This document shows positions 1-7,655 of a DNA stretch of 64,000 nt, one piece after another. Under the pieces are notes generated by a model. The model saw nothing but the letters and a program-made list of their open reading frames with translations. It was not told where the DNA came from and did not search any database. Source of the DNA: Pseudomonas oryzae (GTDB taxonomy: Bacteria > Pseudomonadota > Gammaproteobacteria > Pseudomonadales > Pseudomonadaceae); assembly GCF_900104805.1 (NCBI RefSeq), contig NZ_LT629751.1, positions 3,267,001 through 3,331,000 on the forward strand, read 5' to 3'. Both the position numbers and the translations under genes were made by a program. The stretch's first letter is position 1. The number at the start of each line of letters is the position of its first letter.

Positions 1-214
1 ACGCAACCGTCCATCGCCAGTGGCCGGCGTCTACCCCCTCGCACCGGCAGGCCATCTGCCCCGCAGCCTGCCCGGCAGCTTCTGCCAACCACCGATGAGT
101 CCCATGCTAGGGGCTGGATTTTTCCCGGACTTGCCTGCCTGCGACCTGCACTTGCCGTTCCCGGCAACGGCGGGGCTTGCCTTGTCCCACCGGCATCGTG
201 CTAGAGTGAAAAAC
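1..214. other. left-edge intergenic DNA, no gene recognised
   Basis: No convincing coding frame is seen before the tyrS leader peptide. The stretch holds several TTGCC words (around 132, 154 and 177), but they lack the TGCCA partner found in the operators further right, so no site is called. CTAGAGT at 201-207 looks like the CTAGAnT -10 elements seen before other genes here. It lies so close to the leader ATG that GAGTG could instead be a ribosome binding site, so the tyrS start of transcription cannot be fixed. Confidence 0.4.
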
Positions 215-280
215 ATGAACCTGTTAATCAATTCCCGCGCCCGCTATTACGCCTATTACCGCACCTCACCGAGGCGGTAG
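215..280 (+). CDS. Tyr-rich leader peptide of tyrS (21 aa)
   Basis: A 21-codon frame opens with ATG at 215 and ends with TAG at 278. It contains the run ARYYAYYR, four tyrosine codons within five positions, directly upstream of a tyrosyl-tRNA synthetase gene. GAGTG at 204-208 could serve as ribosome binding site. The peptide is followed by an intrinsic-terminator hairpin (293-325), and its last codons can pair with the 5' arm of that hairpin. This is the layout of a transcription attenuator in which a ribosome stalled at Tyr codons, when charged tRNA-Tyr is scarce, favours read-through into tyrS. Function is inferred from architecture; translation is not shown. Confidence 0.75.
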   Translation: MNLLINSRARYYAYYRTSPRR

Positions 281-305
281 GCGCGTGCGCGCATCCGATC
301 CGCCT
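264..305 (+). promoter_or_regulatory. candidate antiterminator of the tyrS attenuator
   Basis: AGGCGG at 272-277, overlapping the last leader codons, is complementary to CCGCCT at 300-305, which is most of the 5' arm of the terminator stem. Pairing these would block the terminator. A competing small hairpin, CCTC (264-267) with GAGG (271-274), could form when the ribosome is not stalled. A ribosome waiting at the Tyr codons (245-259) would leave 272-277 free. The pairing is read directly from sequence; the mechanism is inferred. Confidence 0.6.
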
Positions 306-325
306 GAGGCGGACCGGATCGTTTT
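293..325 (+). terminator. intrinsic terminator of the tyrS leader
   Basis: Positions 293-304 pair with 308-319 (11 of 12 bp, one A-C mismatch) around a TGA loop. GTTTTC follows at 321-326. It lies between the leader peptide stop (280) and the tyrS start (374), so it can only act as an attenuator. Confidence 0.8.
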
Positions 326-373
326 CTCCACAGTCTCCTCAGGCGTTTCGCCATTCCCCCCAAGGAGACTGCA

Positions 374-1612
374 ATGCCCACGATCGACACCGACCTGCTC
401 GCCCTGCTCGAAGAGCGCGGCTTCGTCCACCAGAGCACCGACGCCGACGGCCTGCGCGCCGCCCTCGCCCGTGGCCCGCTGACCGCCTACCTGGGCTTCG
501 ACGCCACCGCCGACAGCCTGCACGTCGGCCACCTGCAGGGCCTGATGCTGATGCGCTGGCTGCAGCACGCCGGGCACAAGCCGCTGCTCTTGATCGGCGG
601 CGCCACCACGCGCATCGGCGACCCGAGCTTCCGCGACAGCAGCCGGCCCATGCTCGACGAGGCGACCATCGCCGCCAACATGCGCGGCATCGGCAGCGCC
701 TTCCGCCGCTACCTGCGTCTGGGCGACGGCGCCGGCGACGCCCAGGTGGTGAACAACGCCGACTGGCTGGACGGCCTCGGCTACCTGGAATTCCTCAACC
801 GCGTCGGCCGCCACTTCAGCGTCAACCGCCTGCTGACCTTCGACGCGGTGCGCAGCCGCCTGGAGCACTCGCTGTCGTTCCAGGAGTTCGGCTACACCCT
901 GCTGCAGGCCTTCGACTTCACCGAGCTGGCGCGCCGCCACGGCTGCACCCTGCAGATCGGCGGCGCCGACCAGTGGGCCAACATCATCAACGGCGTCGAG
1001 CTGTCGCGCCGCCAGGACGGCCAGCAGCTGTACGGCCTGACCATGCCGCTGTTGACCACCAGCGACGGCCGCAAGATGGGCAAGTCGGCGCAGGGCGCGG
1101 TGTGGCTGAACGCCGAACGCCTGGCGCCGTTCGACTTCTGGCAGTTCTGGCGCAACTGCGACGACCGCGACGTCGGCCGCTTCCTCGCCCTGTTCAGCGA
1201 ACTGCCGATGGCCGAGGTGCGCCGCCTCGGCGCGCTGCAGGGCGCCGAGCTCAACGAGGCGAAGATCGTCCTGGCCAACGAGGCCACCCGCCTGGCCCAC
1301 GGCGCGGCAGCCGCCGAGGCGGCGGCCAACGCAGCGCGCGGGGTGTTCGACGGCGCCAGCGCCGCCGAGGGCCTGCCGACCCTGCCGATCACGCCCGCGC
1401 GCCTGGCCGCCGGGGTGAGCCTGGCCGAGCTGGCGGTGGAGGCCGGCCTGGCCGCCTCGCGTAGCGCCGCCCGGCGCCTGGCCGCCGGCGGCGGCCTGCG
1501 CCTGGACGGCGTGGCGGTGAGCGACGCCGACCAGCCGCTGGTCGGCGACGGCAGCGAGTGGCGCCTGTCGGCCGGGCGCAAGCAGCACGTGCGCATCGCC
1601 GTGGGCGAGTGA
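374..1612 (+). CDS. tyrS: tyrosyl-tRNA synthetase
   Basis: A 412-residue class I aminoacyl-tRNA synthetase that charges tRNA-Tyr in the cytoplasm. The HIGH-type motif is HVGH (residues 50-53) and the KMSKS-type loop is KMGKS (near 233-237). [11 protein letters not shown] is the family tyrosine/ATP pocket motif, and an S4-like RNA-binding segment closes the C-terminus (from about residue 350, SRSAARRL). ATG at 374 follows AAGGAGA. As I recall, P. aeruginosa has two TyrRS forms and this length fits its TyrRS-S; a second copy cannot be checked here. Upstream lies a Tyr-codon leader peptide with a terminator, so regulation by Tyr-tRNA charging is likely. The neighbouring amine-catabolism island makes tyrosine or tyramine supply relevant, but this is only suggestive. 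Confidence 0.96.
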   Translation: MPTIDTDLLALLEERGFVHQSTDADGLRAALARGPLTAYLGFDATADSLHVGHLQGLMLMRWLQHAGHKPLLLIGGATTRIGDPSFRDSSRPMLDEATIAANMRGIGSAFRRYLRLGDGAGDAQVVNNADWLDGLGYLEFLNRVGRHFSVNRLLTFDAVRSRLEHSLSFQEFGYTLLQAFDFTELARRHGCTLQIGGADQWANIINGVELSRRQDGQQLYGLTMPLLTTSDGRKMGKSAQGAVWLNAERLAPFDFWQFWRNCDDRDVGRFLALFSELPMAEVRRLGALQGAELNEAKIVLANEATRLAHGAAAAEAAANAARGVFDGASAAEGLPTLPITPARLAAGVSLAELAVEAGLAASRSAARRLAAGGGLRLDGVAVSDADQPLVGDGSEWRLSAGRKQHVRIAVGE

Positions 1613-1646
1613 CGTGACCCGGTGCGCGCGGCACCCCCTACCCTGA

Positions 1647-1667
1647 GTAGGGTGCGCCATGCGCACC
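1647..1667. repeat. short palindromic intergenic repeat, family B
   Basis: GTAGGGTGCGCCATGCGCA and flanks. Its complement recurs twice in the bioC-bioH junction (28364-28385, and with changes 28461-28480). The length, palindromic core and extragenic position fit a REP-type element. It sits between the convergent ends of tyrS and the next gene. Confidence 0.55.
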
Positions 1668-1682
1668 GTCAGACGCCGTCGG

Positions 1683-2207
1683 TCATTCCTCCTCCCGCGC
1701 CACGAACCCCTCCAGCGCGCCGGCCGCTTGCTCGTAGCGCTGCGCGGCGGCGTGCGCCAGCGCCGTGGCCTGCACGCCTTCCTGGGCGATCATGTAGCGC
1801 AGGAAGGCGGCGTCCTCGGCCGCCGCCGGCGCGGCGAGCGCGCGCATCTCGGCCAGGTACCTGGCGGTGCCGCCGGCCAGCATGGCCAGGAAGCGCTCGG
1901 GGAACAGCCGGGCGAAGCGGATCGAGCCCCAGGCCTTGAGGTCGACCAGCAGGCCGCCGCCGGCCAGGCCGTGGCGCGCGGCCACCGGCGCGTAGCGCGG
2001 CGCGTTGTGGCGTTCGAGGGCGACGTAGGCCGCCCAGAAGCGGCCCTGCGGCGTGCCCCGGTGGTGCTCGGCCAGGGCGCCGACCACCTGGGCGGCCAGC
2101 GCGCGGTTGCCCAGTTCGTGGGCCAGGGCGGCGCGGAAGGCCGCCTCGTCGGCCTGCGCCCCGCCGGCCAGGCCGAGCAGGACGCACAGGGTGAGAATCT
2201 TCTTCAT
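1683..2207 (-). CDS. secreted protein of unknown function
   Basis: A 174-residue protein with an N-terminal signal peptide (MKKILTLCVLLGLAGGAQA, cleavage after about residue 19). The mature part is Ala-rich and helical, without cysteines or a motif I recognise. ATG at 2207 follows GGAGTTGCG, a good ribosome binding site. It converges with tyrS, and a strong terminator for the upstream feaB-like gene lies just before it, so it needs its own promoter in 2277-2440, where I see no clear one. I do not assign a function. Confidence 0.75.
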   Translation of the reverse strand: MKKILTLCVLLGLAGGAQADEAAFRAALAHELGNRALAAQVVGALAEHHRGTPQGRFWAAYVALERHNAPRYAPVAARHGLAGGGLLVDLKAWGSIRFARLFPERFLAMLAGGTARYLAEMRALAAPAAAEDAAFLRYMIAQEGVQATALAHAAAQRYEQAAGALEGFVAREEE

Positions 2208-2236
2208 CGCAACTCCGGCGCACCCGGCGGGCGCGC

Positions 2237-2276
2237 AAAAAAATGCCCGCAACACCGCTGCCGGGGTGTTGCGGGC
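2237..2276 (-). terminator. intrinsic terminator after the FeaB-like gene
   Basis: Read leftwards: a 12-bp perfect stem (2265-2276 with 2245-2256) followed by a seven-T tract (2243-2237). It ends transcription of the 2441-3943 gene before the next leftward gene. The spacer 2277-2440 shows nothing else I can name. Confidence 0.85.
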
Positions 2277-2440
2277 CAACCTCGTGTCTGTACACAAGAA
2301 CCTCAAACGACCCGCCATCCGTGGCGGTCCGGGCGCTGAGCGTGCGGGTGCCTAGCACGAAACCCGTACGCTCCAAGCAACCCGTACCTACAGCTCCCGA
2401 GTCACCGCGGCCCCTGGAGCCGCGCTGTCCGTTCGATCCC

Positions 2441-3943
2441 TCAATAGGCGATGCACACCGACTTCAGCTCGGTGAACGCCTCCACCGCGCCGCGGCCGAA
2501 CTCGCGGCCGATGCCCGACTGCTTGACCCCGCCGAACGGCAGGTTGGGGTCGAGCGGCACGTGGCTGTTGACCCAGACGATGCCCGATTCGATCCGCGGG
2601 ATCAGGTCCATGGTCCGTCCCAGGTCGTTGGTCCACAGGCTGGCCGCCAGGCCGTACTGGCTGTCGTTGACCAGCGCCAGCGCCTCCTCGACGCTGTCGT
2701 AGGCCATCACCGCCAGCACCGGGCCGAAGATCTCCTCGCGCGCCGCGGCCATGCCGTGGTCGACGCCGGCGAGCACCGTCGGCTCGACGAAGAAGCCCGG
2801 GCGCTGCGGCGCGCCGCCGCCGGTGACCACGTGGGCGCCCTGCGCGCGGGCCTTGTCGAGGTGGCCGAGCACGCTGGTCTGCTGCTTGCGCGACACCAGC
2901 GGGTTGATCTGCGCGGCCGGGTCCATACCCGCACCGATGCTCATGCCGCCGACCGCCGCGCCGAGGGCGTCGACGTAGTCGCGATAGCGCGCGCGCGGCA
3001 CGTAGATGCGCGAGGCGCCGGCGCACACCTGGCCCTGGTTGAGCAGGCCGCCGAGCAGCGCGCCGCCGATCACCTTGCCCAGGTCGGCATCCTCCAGCAC
3101 CAGCATCGGGTTCTTGCCGCCGAGCTCGAGGGAGAAGCGTGTCATGTTCTGCAACGCCACCGTGCCGATCTGCTTGCCGACCGCGGTGGAGCCGGTGAAC
3201 GACACCTTGCTGACCTTGGGGTGGGCGACCAGCGCAGCGCCGGCGCTGGCGCCGCGGCCGACCAGCACGTTGAACACCCCGGCCGGGATGCCCGCCGCGA
3301 TGGCCAGCTCGGCCAGGCGCAGGGCGGTCAGCGGCGTCTCGTCGGCCGGCTTGATGACGATGGTGCAGCCGGCGGCCAGCGCCGGGACCACCTTCCAGAT
3401 GGCGATCATCAGCGGGAAGTTCCACGGCACGATGCCGGCCACCACGCCCACCGGCTCGCGGCGGGTGTAGGCGTTGTAGCGGGTGCCCGGCGGCACCGGG
3501 ATCGACACGTCGAGGGTCTGCCCCTCGATCTTGGTCGCCCAGCCGGCCATGTAGCGCATGAACTCCACCGAGGCGCCGACCTCGATGGCGCGGGAAACGT
3601 GGATCGACTTGCCCTGGTTGAGGGTTTCCAGCTGGGCCAGCTCCTCGGCGTGGGCTTCCACCAGGTCGGCGAAGCGCAGCAGGATGCGCTCGCGGTCGGC
3701 CGGGCGCAGGCCGCTCCACACCCCGGAGCGGAAGGCGCGGTGCGCCGAGGCCACCGCCTGCTCGACCTGCGCCTCGCCACCCATCACCAGCTGGCTGAGC
3801 GGCTCGCCGTTGGCCGGGTTGAACACCTCGACCACCTCGCCGGCGTGCTCGGCGATGCTGCAGCCGTCGATGAAGGACAGATGCCGGCGGCGCAGGAAGG
3901 CGCTGACCTGCTCCAGGGGCTCGACCAGGGTGCTGGTGGACAT
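2441..3943 (-). CDS. feaB: FeaB-like phenylacetaldehyde dehydrogenase
   Basis: A 500-residue NAD-dependent aldehyde dehydrogenase. Key residues are Asn175 in PWNFP, Glu273 in LELGGKNP and the nucleophile Cys307 in NQGQVCAGASRI. Over its whole length it resembles E. coli FeaB (shared stretches include ERILLRFADLVE, AQLETL-QGKS, EPVGVVAGIVPWNFPLMI and AQINPLVSR), which oxidises phenylacetaldehyde and related arylacetaldehydes to arylacetates. ATG at 3943 follows GGAGTCATCGCC. A tandem operator pair (4059-4095) and a -10 (TACTAT, 4037-4032) lie upstream, matching other promoters of this island. A FeaR-like regulator is encoded at 18.7 kb. The exact aldehyde is not proven; betaine-aldehyde-type enzymes are a less likely alternative. 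Confidence 0.85.
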   Translation of the reverse strand: MSTSTLVEPLEQVSAFLRRRHLSFIDGCSIAEHAGEVVEVFNPANGEPLSQLVMGGEAQVEQAVASAHRAFRSGVWSGLRPADRERILLRFADLVEAHAEELAQLETLNQGKSIHVSRAIEVGASVEFMRYMAGWATKIEGQTLDVSIPVPPGTRYNAYTRREPVGVVAGIVPWNFPLMIAIWKVVPALAAGCTIVIKPADETPLTALRLAELAIAAGIPAGVFNVLVGRGASAGAALVAHPKVSKVSFTGSTAVGKQIGTVALQNMTRFSLELGGKNPMLVLEDADLGKVIGGALLGGLLNQGQVCAGASRIYVPRARYRDYVDALGAAVGGMSIGAGMDPAAQINPLVSRKQQTSVLGHLDKARAQGAHVVTGGGAPQRPGFFVEPTVLAGVDHGMAAAREEIFGPVLAVMAYDSVEEALALVNDSQYGLAASLWTNDLGRTMDLIPRIESGIVWVNSHVPLDPNLPFGGVKQSGIGREFGRGAVEAFTELKSVCIAY

Positions 3944-4031
3944 GGCGATGACTCCGAATGAATGCACGTAGCTGCGTCGCGGGACGCACAAGGCGACAGG
4001 CGGCGCCGTGGCGGCCTGCGGATCTCATTCG

Positions 4032-4095
4032 ATAGTAGACAGCCCTCGGCGAGCTGCCTTGCCCGAGACTGCCAACCTGTTGATCGTGCATGCCG
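4032..4095 (-). promoter_or_regulatory. tandem operator and promoter of the FeaB-like gene
   Basis: Two direct repeats on the plus strand, TTGCC-N6-TGCCA at 4059-4074 and TTGAT-N6-TGCCG at 4080-4095, 21 bp apart. Read towards the leftward gene they are TGGCA-N6-GGCAA-type. A -10 hexamer TACTAT (4037-4032) lies 22 bp beyond the proximal repeat, so the site abuts or overlaps the -35, typical of AraC-family activators. Confidence 0.7.
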
Positions 4096-4099
4096 GTCG

Positions 4100-4134
4100 A
4101 CGCACGGCAGGGCAAATCCGGCACGCACAGGCAA
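4100..4134 (+). promoter_or_regulatory. weaker tandem operator facing the PotD-like gene
   Basis: On the plus strand ACGCA-N6-GGCAA (4100-4115) and CGGCA-N6-GGCAA (4119-4134) face rightwards, mirroring the leftward pair. The spacing is 19 bp rather than 21-22, the first half is degenerate, and no clear -10 is seen at the expected distance. It is a candidate only. Confidence 0.4.
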
Positions 4135-4223
4135 GCATCCGGCAGCGAGGCGCAAGACCGCCGCCGCGAGTTGCGCTCCTAATGGCCGCCCATCCACCTG
4201 TCCACCCACTTCCGGAGGGATCC

Positions 4224-5294
4224 ATGAAGCGTCTGCCGTTGCTGCTGTCGATCGCCCTGACCACCTGCGTAGCCCAGGCCGAGGAGGTGCTGCGCGTCTC
4301 CAACTGGCCCGACTACATCGCCCCCGAGGTTCTCGCGGACTTCCAGCGCGAGAGCGGCGTGCGCGTCGACTACCAAGTGCACGCCAGCGCCGACGAGCTG
4401 GACGCCGCCCTGCGCCGCGGCGAGCGCTACGACGTGATAGTGCCCTCGCACTTCCAGCTGCCGGCGCTGATCCGCGAACAGCGCCTGACGCCGCTGGAGC
4501 CCGCGCGGCTCAGCCAGCTCGGCACGGTCGACCCGCAACTGCAGGCCACCCTCGCCGGCCTCGAGTCGGCCAACCGCTACGCGGTGCCCTACCTGTGGGG
4601 CATGCTCGGCATCGCGGTGAACCGGCCCAAGGCCGAGGCGGCGCTGGGCGCACCGCTCACCGCCAGCTGGAGCCTGCTGTTCGACCCGCAGCAGAGCGCG
4701 CGCCTGGCCGGCTGCGGCATCGGCCTGCAGGACGCCCCGGAGGAGACCTTCTCGGTACTGTTCACCTACCAGGGCCGCAGCCTGGCGCGCAGCGGCCAGC
4801 GCCAGGTCGGCCGCGCCGGCGAGCAGCTGCTGGCGCTGCGCCGCGAGGCCAGGGTGCTCGACAACACCCGCCACGTCGAGGCGCTGCAGGCCGGCGAGCT
4901 GTGCGTGACCAGCGCCTGGGCCGGCCTCGCCCTCGGCGCGGCGGCCAGAAGCGACCAGCCGCTGGAGTTCCTGGTGCCCGCCGAGGGCGCGCCGCTGGCC
5001 ATGGAGGGGCTGGCGATCCCCAGCAACGCCGCGCGCCCGGATCTCGCCTATCGCTTCATCGACTTCCTGCTGCGCCCGGACAACGCGGTGCGCAACTCGC
5101 AGGCCACCTGGTTCTACAGCAGCCTCAAGCCCGACACCCCGGAGCTGAAGGCGCTCGCCCAGCGCCAGCCGCAGCTGCTGCCCGACCCGGCGCAGCGCAG
5201 CCACCTGTACTTCGCGGAAAGCCCCTCGGCCAAGCTCAAGGCCGAGCTGGACCGCCGCTGGCAGGCGCTGCGCCAGGTGCCCGCCGGCCAGTGA
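4224..5294 (+). CDS. PotD/PotF-like periplasmic substrate-binding protein, orphan
   Basis: A 356-residue periplasmic solute-binding protein of the spermidine/putrescine type. It has a signal peptide (cleavage near AQA, residues 17-19), the family start VLRVSNWPDYI, and VPYLWGMLGIAVN in the ligand cleft region. ATG at 4224 is preceded by GGAGGGATCC. No ABC ATPase or permease gene lies nearby, so it either feeds a transporter encoded elsewhere or has a sensory role. It is divergent from the FeaB-like gene across a region with operator repeats facing both ways, which suggests a cationic amine ligand and co-regulation. The exact ligand is unknown. Confidence 0.85.
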   Translation: MKRLPLLLSIALTTCVAQAEEVLRVSNWPDYIAPEVLADFQRESGVRVDYQVHASADELDAALRRGERYDVIVPSHFQLPALIREQRLTPLEPARLSQLGTVDPQLQATLAGLESANRYAVPYLWGMLGIAVNRPKAEAALGAPLTASWSLLFDPQQSARLAGCGIGLQDAPEETFSVLFTYQGRSLARSGQRQVGRAGEQLLALRREARVLDNTRHVEALQAGELCVTSAWAGLALGAAARSDQPLEFLVPAEGAPLAMEGLAIPSNAARPDLAYRFIDFLLRPDNAVRNSQATWFYSSLKPDTPELKALAQRQPQLLPDPAQRSHLYFAESPSAKLKAELDRRWQALRQVPAGQ

Positions 5295-5306
5295 GCCCGC
5301 ACTCCG

Positions 5307-5999
5307 CTACCAGGGCAGCGTCTCGCCCTGGTGGTCGACGAAGCGGCAGTCGCGCGAGCCGGCCGCCGCCTCGACCACCTTCACCAGCCCGGCCACGCTC
5401 TCCGCCACCGTCAGCGGCGCGGCGGCGCCGCCCATGTCGGTCTGCACCCAGCCCGGGTGCAGGGCGAGCAGGGCGAAGTCGCGGCTGTCGCCCAGCTGCG
5501 CCGCCCAGCTCAGCAGCAGGCTGTTGAGCGCCGCCTTGCTCGCCGCGTACAGCGGCATCTCCGCGCCGGGGCTGAGCTGCAGGCTGGCCATCACCGAACT
5601 GGTCGCCGCCAGCACCGCATCGGGCTTGAGCCGCGGGCGCAGGGCGCGCGCCAGGCGCAGCGGGGCGACGGCGTTGCAGAGGAACAGGTGGCCGATCTCG
5701 GCCTCGCTGGCCGTGGCCACGTCCTGCGCCGCCGGCCCGTAGACGCCGGCGTTGAGCAGCACGCGATCCAGGCGCGCATCGCCGAGGGCGGCGAGGATCC
5801 GCGCGCCGGCGTGCGGGTCGGTGAGGTCGCCGGCGATCACCTGCAGCCGGTCGCCGTACTGCGCGGCCAGCTCGGCCAGCCCAGCCGAGGCGGCCGGATT
5901 GCGCGCCAGCGCATGCACCCGCGCGCCGCGCTGCAGCCAGGCGCGCGCGAGCCCCAGGCCGATGCCGCGCGAGGCGCCGGCGATCAGAACGTCGAGCAT
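5307..5999 (-). CDS. short-chain dehydrogenase/reductase
   Basis: A 230-residue SDR oxidoreductase. It shows the dinucleotide-binding motif GASRGIGLGLA at the N-terminus, the NAG motif in LLNAGVYG, and the catalytic Ser and YAASK in the middle. ATG at 5999 follows GAGGAGATTCCC. It lies downstream of the first barrel gene but is separated from it by a strong terminator (6053-6094), and I see no operator repeat in front of it. It ends 12 bp from the convergent PotD-like gene. The substrate is unknown. Membership of the amine/aldehyde island is from position only. Confidence 0.85.
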   Translation of the reverse strand: MLDVLIAGASRGIGLGLARAWLQRGARVHALARNPAASAGLAELAAQYGDRLQVIAGDLTDPHAGARILAALGDARLDRVLLNAGVYGPAAQDVATASEAEIGHLFLCNAVAPLRLARALRPRLKPDAVLAATSSVMASLQLSPGAEMPLYAASKAALNSLLLSWAAQLGDSRDFALLALHPGWVQTDMGGAAAPLTVAESVAGLVKVVEAAAGSRDCRFVDHQGETLPW

Positions 6000-6052
6000 G
6001 GGAATCTCCTCGGGAAAAGACGCAGAGGTTAGCACCGCACCCGGCGGCGCTG

Positions 6053-6094
6053 AAAAAAAGGCCGGTCCGCCCGTTGCCGCGGGTCGGACCGGCC
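6053..6094 (-). terminator. intrinsic terminator after outer-membrane barrel 1
   Basis: Read leftwards: a 10-bp perfect stem (6085-6094 with 6060-6069), extended by further G-C pairs inside the loop, followed by seven T (6059-6053). It ends the 6177-7526 transcript. Confidence 0.85.
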
Positions 6095-6176
6095 AGAGGG
6101 TGACATCGGTTGCAATGGGCCGCCCAACGGCAGCCCATCGGCTGGGCGGCAACCGCCTCGCCGCCGCCCCGCAGGG

Positions 6177-7526
6177 TCAGAAGAAGGTGACCACCATCAG
6201 CTGGCTGTAGACGTTGGTGTCGTCGCCGCCGAGCTGGGTGCCGCCCTCGGCGGCGCTGCGCTCGGGCTGGTAGAAGCCGACTACCGGGCTGATCAGCAGG
6301 TGGTCGTTGACCATCCACTCGGCGTACAGGTCCAGCTCGCGGCCGCCGAGATTGCCGAGGTCGGTGTCGAGGGTGTCGAAGTCGAAGTACAGCGCGCCGA
6401 CGGTGACGTTCTCCAGCGGCGTGGCCTTGAGGCCGACGTGGTGGACCTGGGTGTTGCTGTTGAACGGGCCGGCGTAGTTGGCCGCCACCTCGCCCTGGAA
6501 CCAGGTGCCGTAGCCACGGTTGAAGCCGTAGAACAGCGGGTCGAAGGTCTCCGAGAAGCGGCTGTAGCGGTAGGTGGCGGTCGGCGCCCAGGGCAGCTCG
6601 GCGAAGGTCCAGCTGCCTTCCAGGTACCAGGCGTTCTCGCGGCCGCTGTCCTTGTCCTGGCTGGCATACTCGAAGGCCAGGTTGAGGTTGTCCACGCCGA
6701 GGGAGCCGGCGCCGCGCAGGCTGACGGTGTCCATGTCGTCGCGCTCGGCCTGCAGCGGGCTGGCGAAACGCTCCTCGACGTCCAGGCCGCGGATCCAGGT
6801 CAGGCCCAGGGTGCCCGGCGCGGCGACGTGCTCGAGGGTGGCGATGGCCAGCTCGGTTTCGGCCTGCGCGCGGTTGTCGGACTTCAGCCACATCAGGTCG
6901 CCGCGCAGGCCCTGCTCGCCGCCCAGGCGCAGCACGGCGGTCTGGTCGAAGGCCTTGCGCGCGGCGATGTAGTAGGCTCCGCCGCGGTCGTAGTCGGCGC
7001 CGAGGTCGACGTCGCCGAAGTTCAGCGAGTCGCCGTTGATCAGGAAGCCGTCGCCGACCACCACCTTCTGCCGGCCGGCGGAGAGGTCCACGCCGTTCTC
7101 GCCGAGCGCCGGGAACAGGTCGCCCGAGCGCCAGCCGAGGTAGGCGTCCTCGATGTCGGTCATGCGCTCGCTGCCCAGGGTGAAGCCGGCGGCGTCGCCG
7201 TCGCCCCAGGTGCCGGAGCTGAGCAGGTTGAACGCGCCGTACAGGCTGCCGGCGCCGCCGAGGGTCTGGCTGCCGCTCAGGCCGTACTTGACGTAGCCCT
7301 CGCGCCAGCTCGAGCTGCCGGCGCTGCGGTTGCCGAAGCCGAGCTCGTAGCTCTCCTCGCTGTGCATCACGCCGAACACCGCCTCGAGGTCGGCGTTCAG
7401 CACGCTGCCGTCCTGGTTGTACAGCTCGTAGGCCTGACTCGGTGCGGCAGCCAGGCCGGCGCCGAGGGCGGCGGCCAGCGCCATGGCGAGGGGCGCACGG
7501 CGCACTCCGTGGGGGGAAAAGGTCAT
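6177..7526 (-). CDS. outer-membrane beta-barrel protein, paralogue 1
   Basis: A 449-residue protein with a signal peptide (cleavage near PSQA, about residue 28) and a mature part of alternating aromatic and polar strands ending in F-F, as in outer-membrane porins. It is clearly paralogous to the 11805-13133 product (shared AGWRSG or LGWRSGDLFPALG, VGDGFLINGD, FNRGYGTWFQGEVA, LYFDFDTLD). ATG at 7526 follows GGAGT. An operator pair at 7617-7653 sits directly upstream, with a TTAAT-like -10 around 7594. Likely role: entry of the island's substrate through the outer membrane. It does not resemble OprD by eye. Confidence 0.75.
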   Translation of the reverse strand: MTFSPHGVRRAPLAMALAAALGAGLAAAPSQAYELYNQDGSVLNADLEAVFGVMHSEESYELGFGNRSAGSSSWREGYVKYGLSGSQTLGGAGSLYGAFNLLSSGTWGDGDAAGFTLGSERMTDIEDAYLGWRSGDLFPALGENGVDLSAGRQKVVVGDGFLINGDSLNFGDVDLGADYDRGGAYYIAARKAFDQTAVLRLGGEQGLRGDLMWLKSDNRAQAETELAIATLEHVAAPGTLGLTWIRGLDVEERFASPLQAERDDMDTVSLRGAGSLGVDNLNLAFEYASQDKDSGRENAWYLEGSWTFAELPWAPTATYRYSRFSETFDPLFYGFNRGYGTWFQGEVAANYAGPFNSNTQVHHVGLKATPLENVTVGALYFDFDTLDTDLGNLGGRELDLYAEWMVNDHLLISPVVGFYQPERSAAEGGTQLGGDDTNVYSQLMVVTFF

Positions 7527-7585
7527 GGGGGCAGACTCCGCTGTTCTTCTGGGTCGGTGCCGGCTACGGGCGGCCGGCGTCGGCG

Positions 7586-7653
7586 GCATTAATCCCATGC
7601 GCGCCGACCACGGGTCTTGTGCCTGACTGCCAAGCGATTGCCCCTGACTGCCA
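7586..7653 (-). promoter_or_regulatory. tandem operator and promoter of barrel 1
   Basis: TTGTG-N6-TGCCA (7617-7632) and TTGCC-N6-TGCCA (7638-7653), 21 bp apart, with identical spacers CCTGAC. Read leftwards they are TGGCA-N6-GGCAA. A GATTAAT -10-like element lies about 23 bp further on (7591-7597). The pair lies between the cytochrome stop (7656) and the barrel start (7526), so barrel 1 has its own promoter. Confidence 0.7.
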
Positions 7654-7655
7654 AC

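Noticed and set aside
1-214. A sixth copy of the tandem operator at the left edge
   Set aside because: TTGCC words are present about 21-25 bp apart but none is followed at N6 by TGCCA, and no downstream -10 fits.
266-1666. A 466-codon frame antisense to tyrS
   Set aside because: Composition is repetitive Ala/Val/Gln/Gly, mirroring the codon pattern of tyrS; no ribosome binding site or family motif.
2441-3943. Betaine aldehyde dehydrogenase
   Set aside because: General ALDH similarity exists, but shared stretches with E. coli FeaB and the presence of a FeaR-like regulator favour phenylacetaldehyde dehydrogenase.
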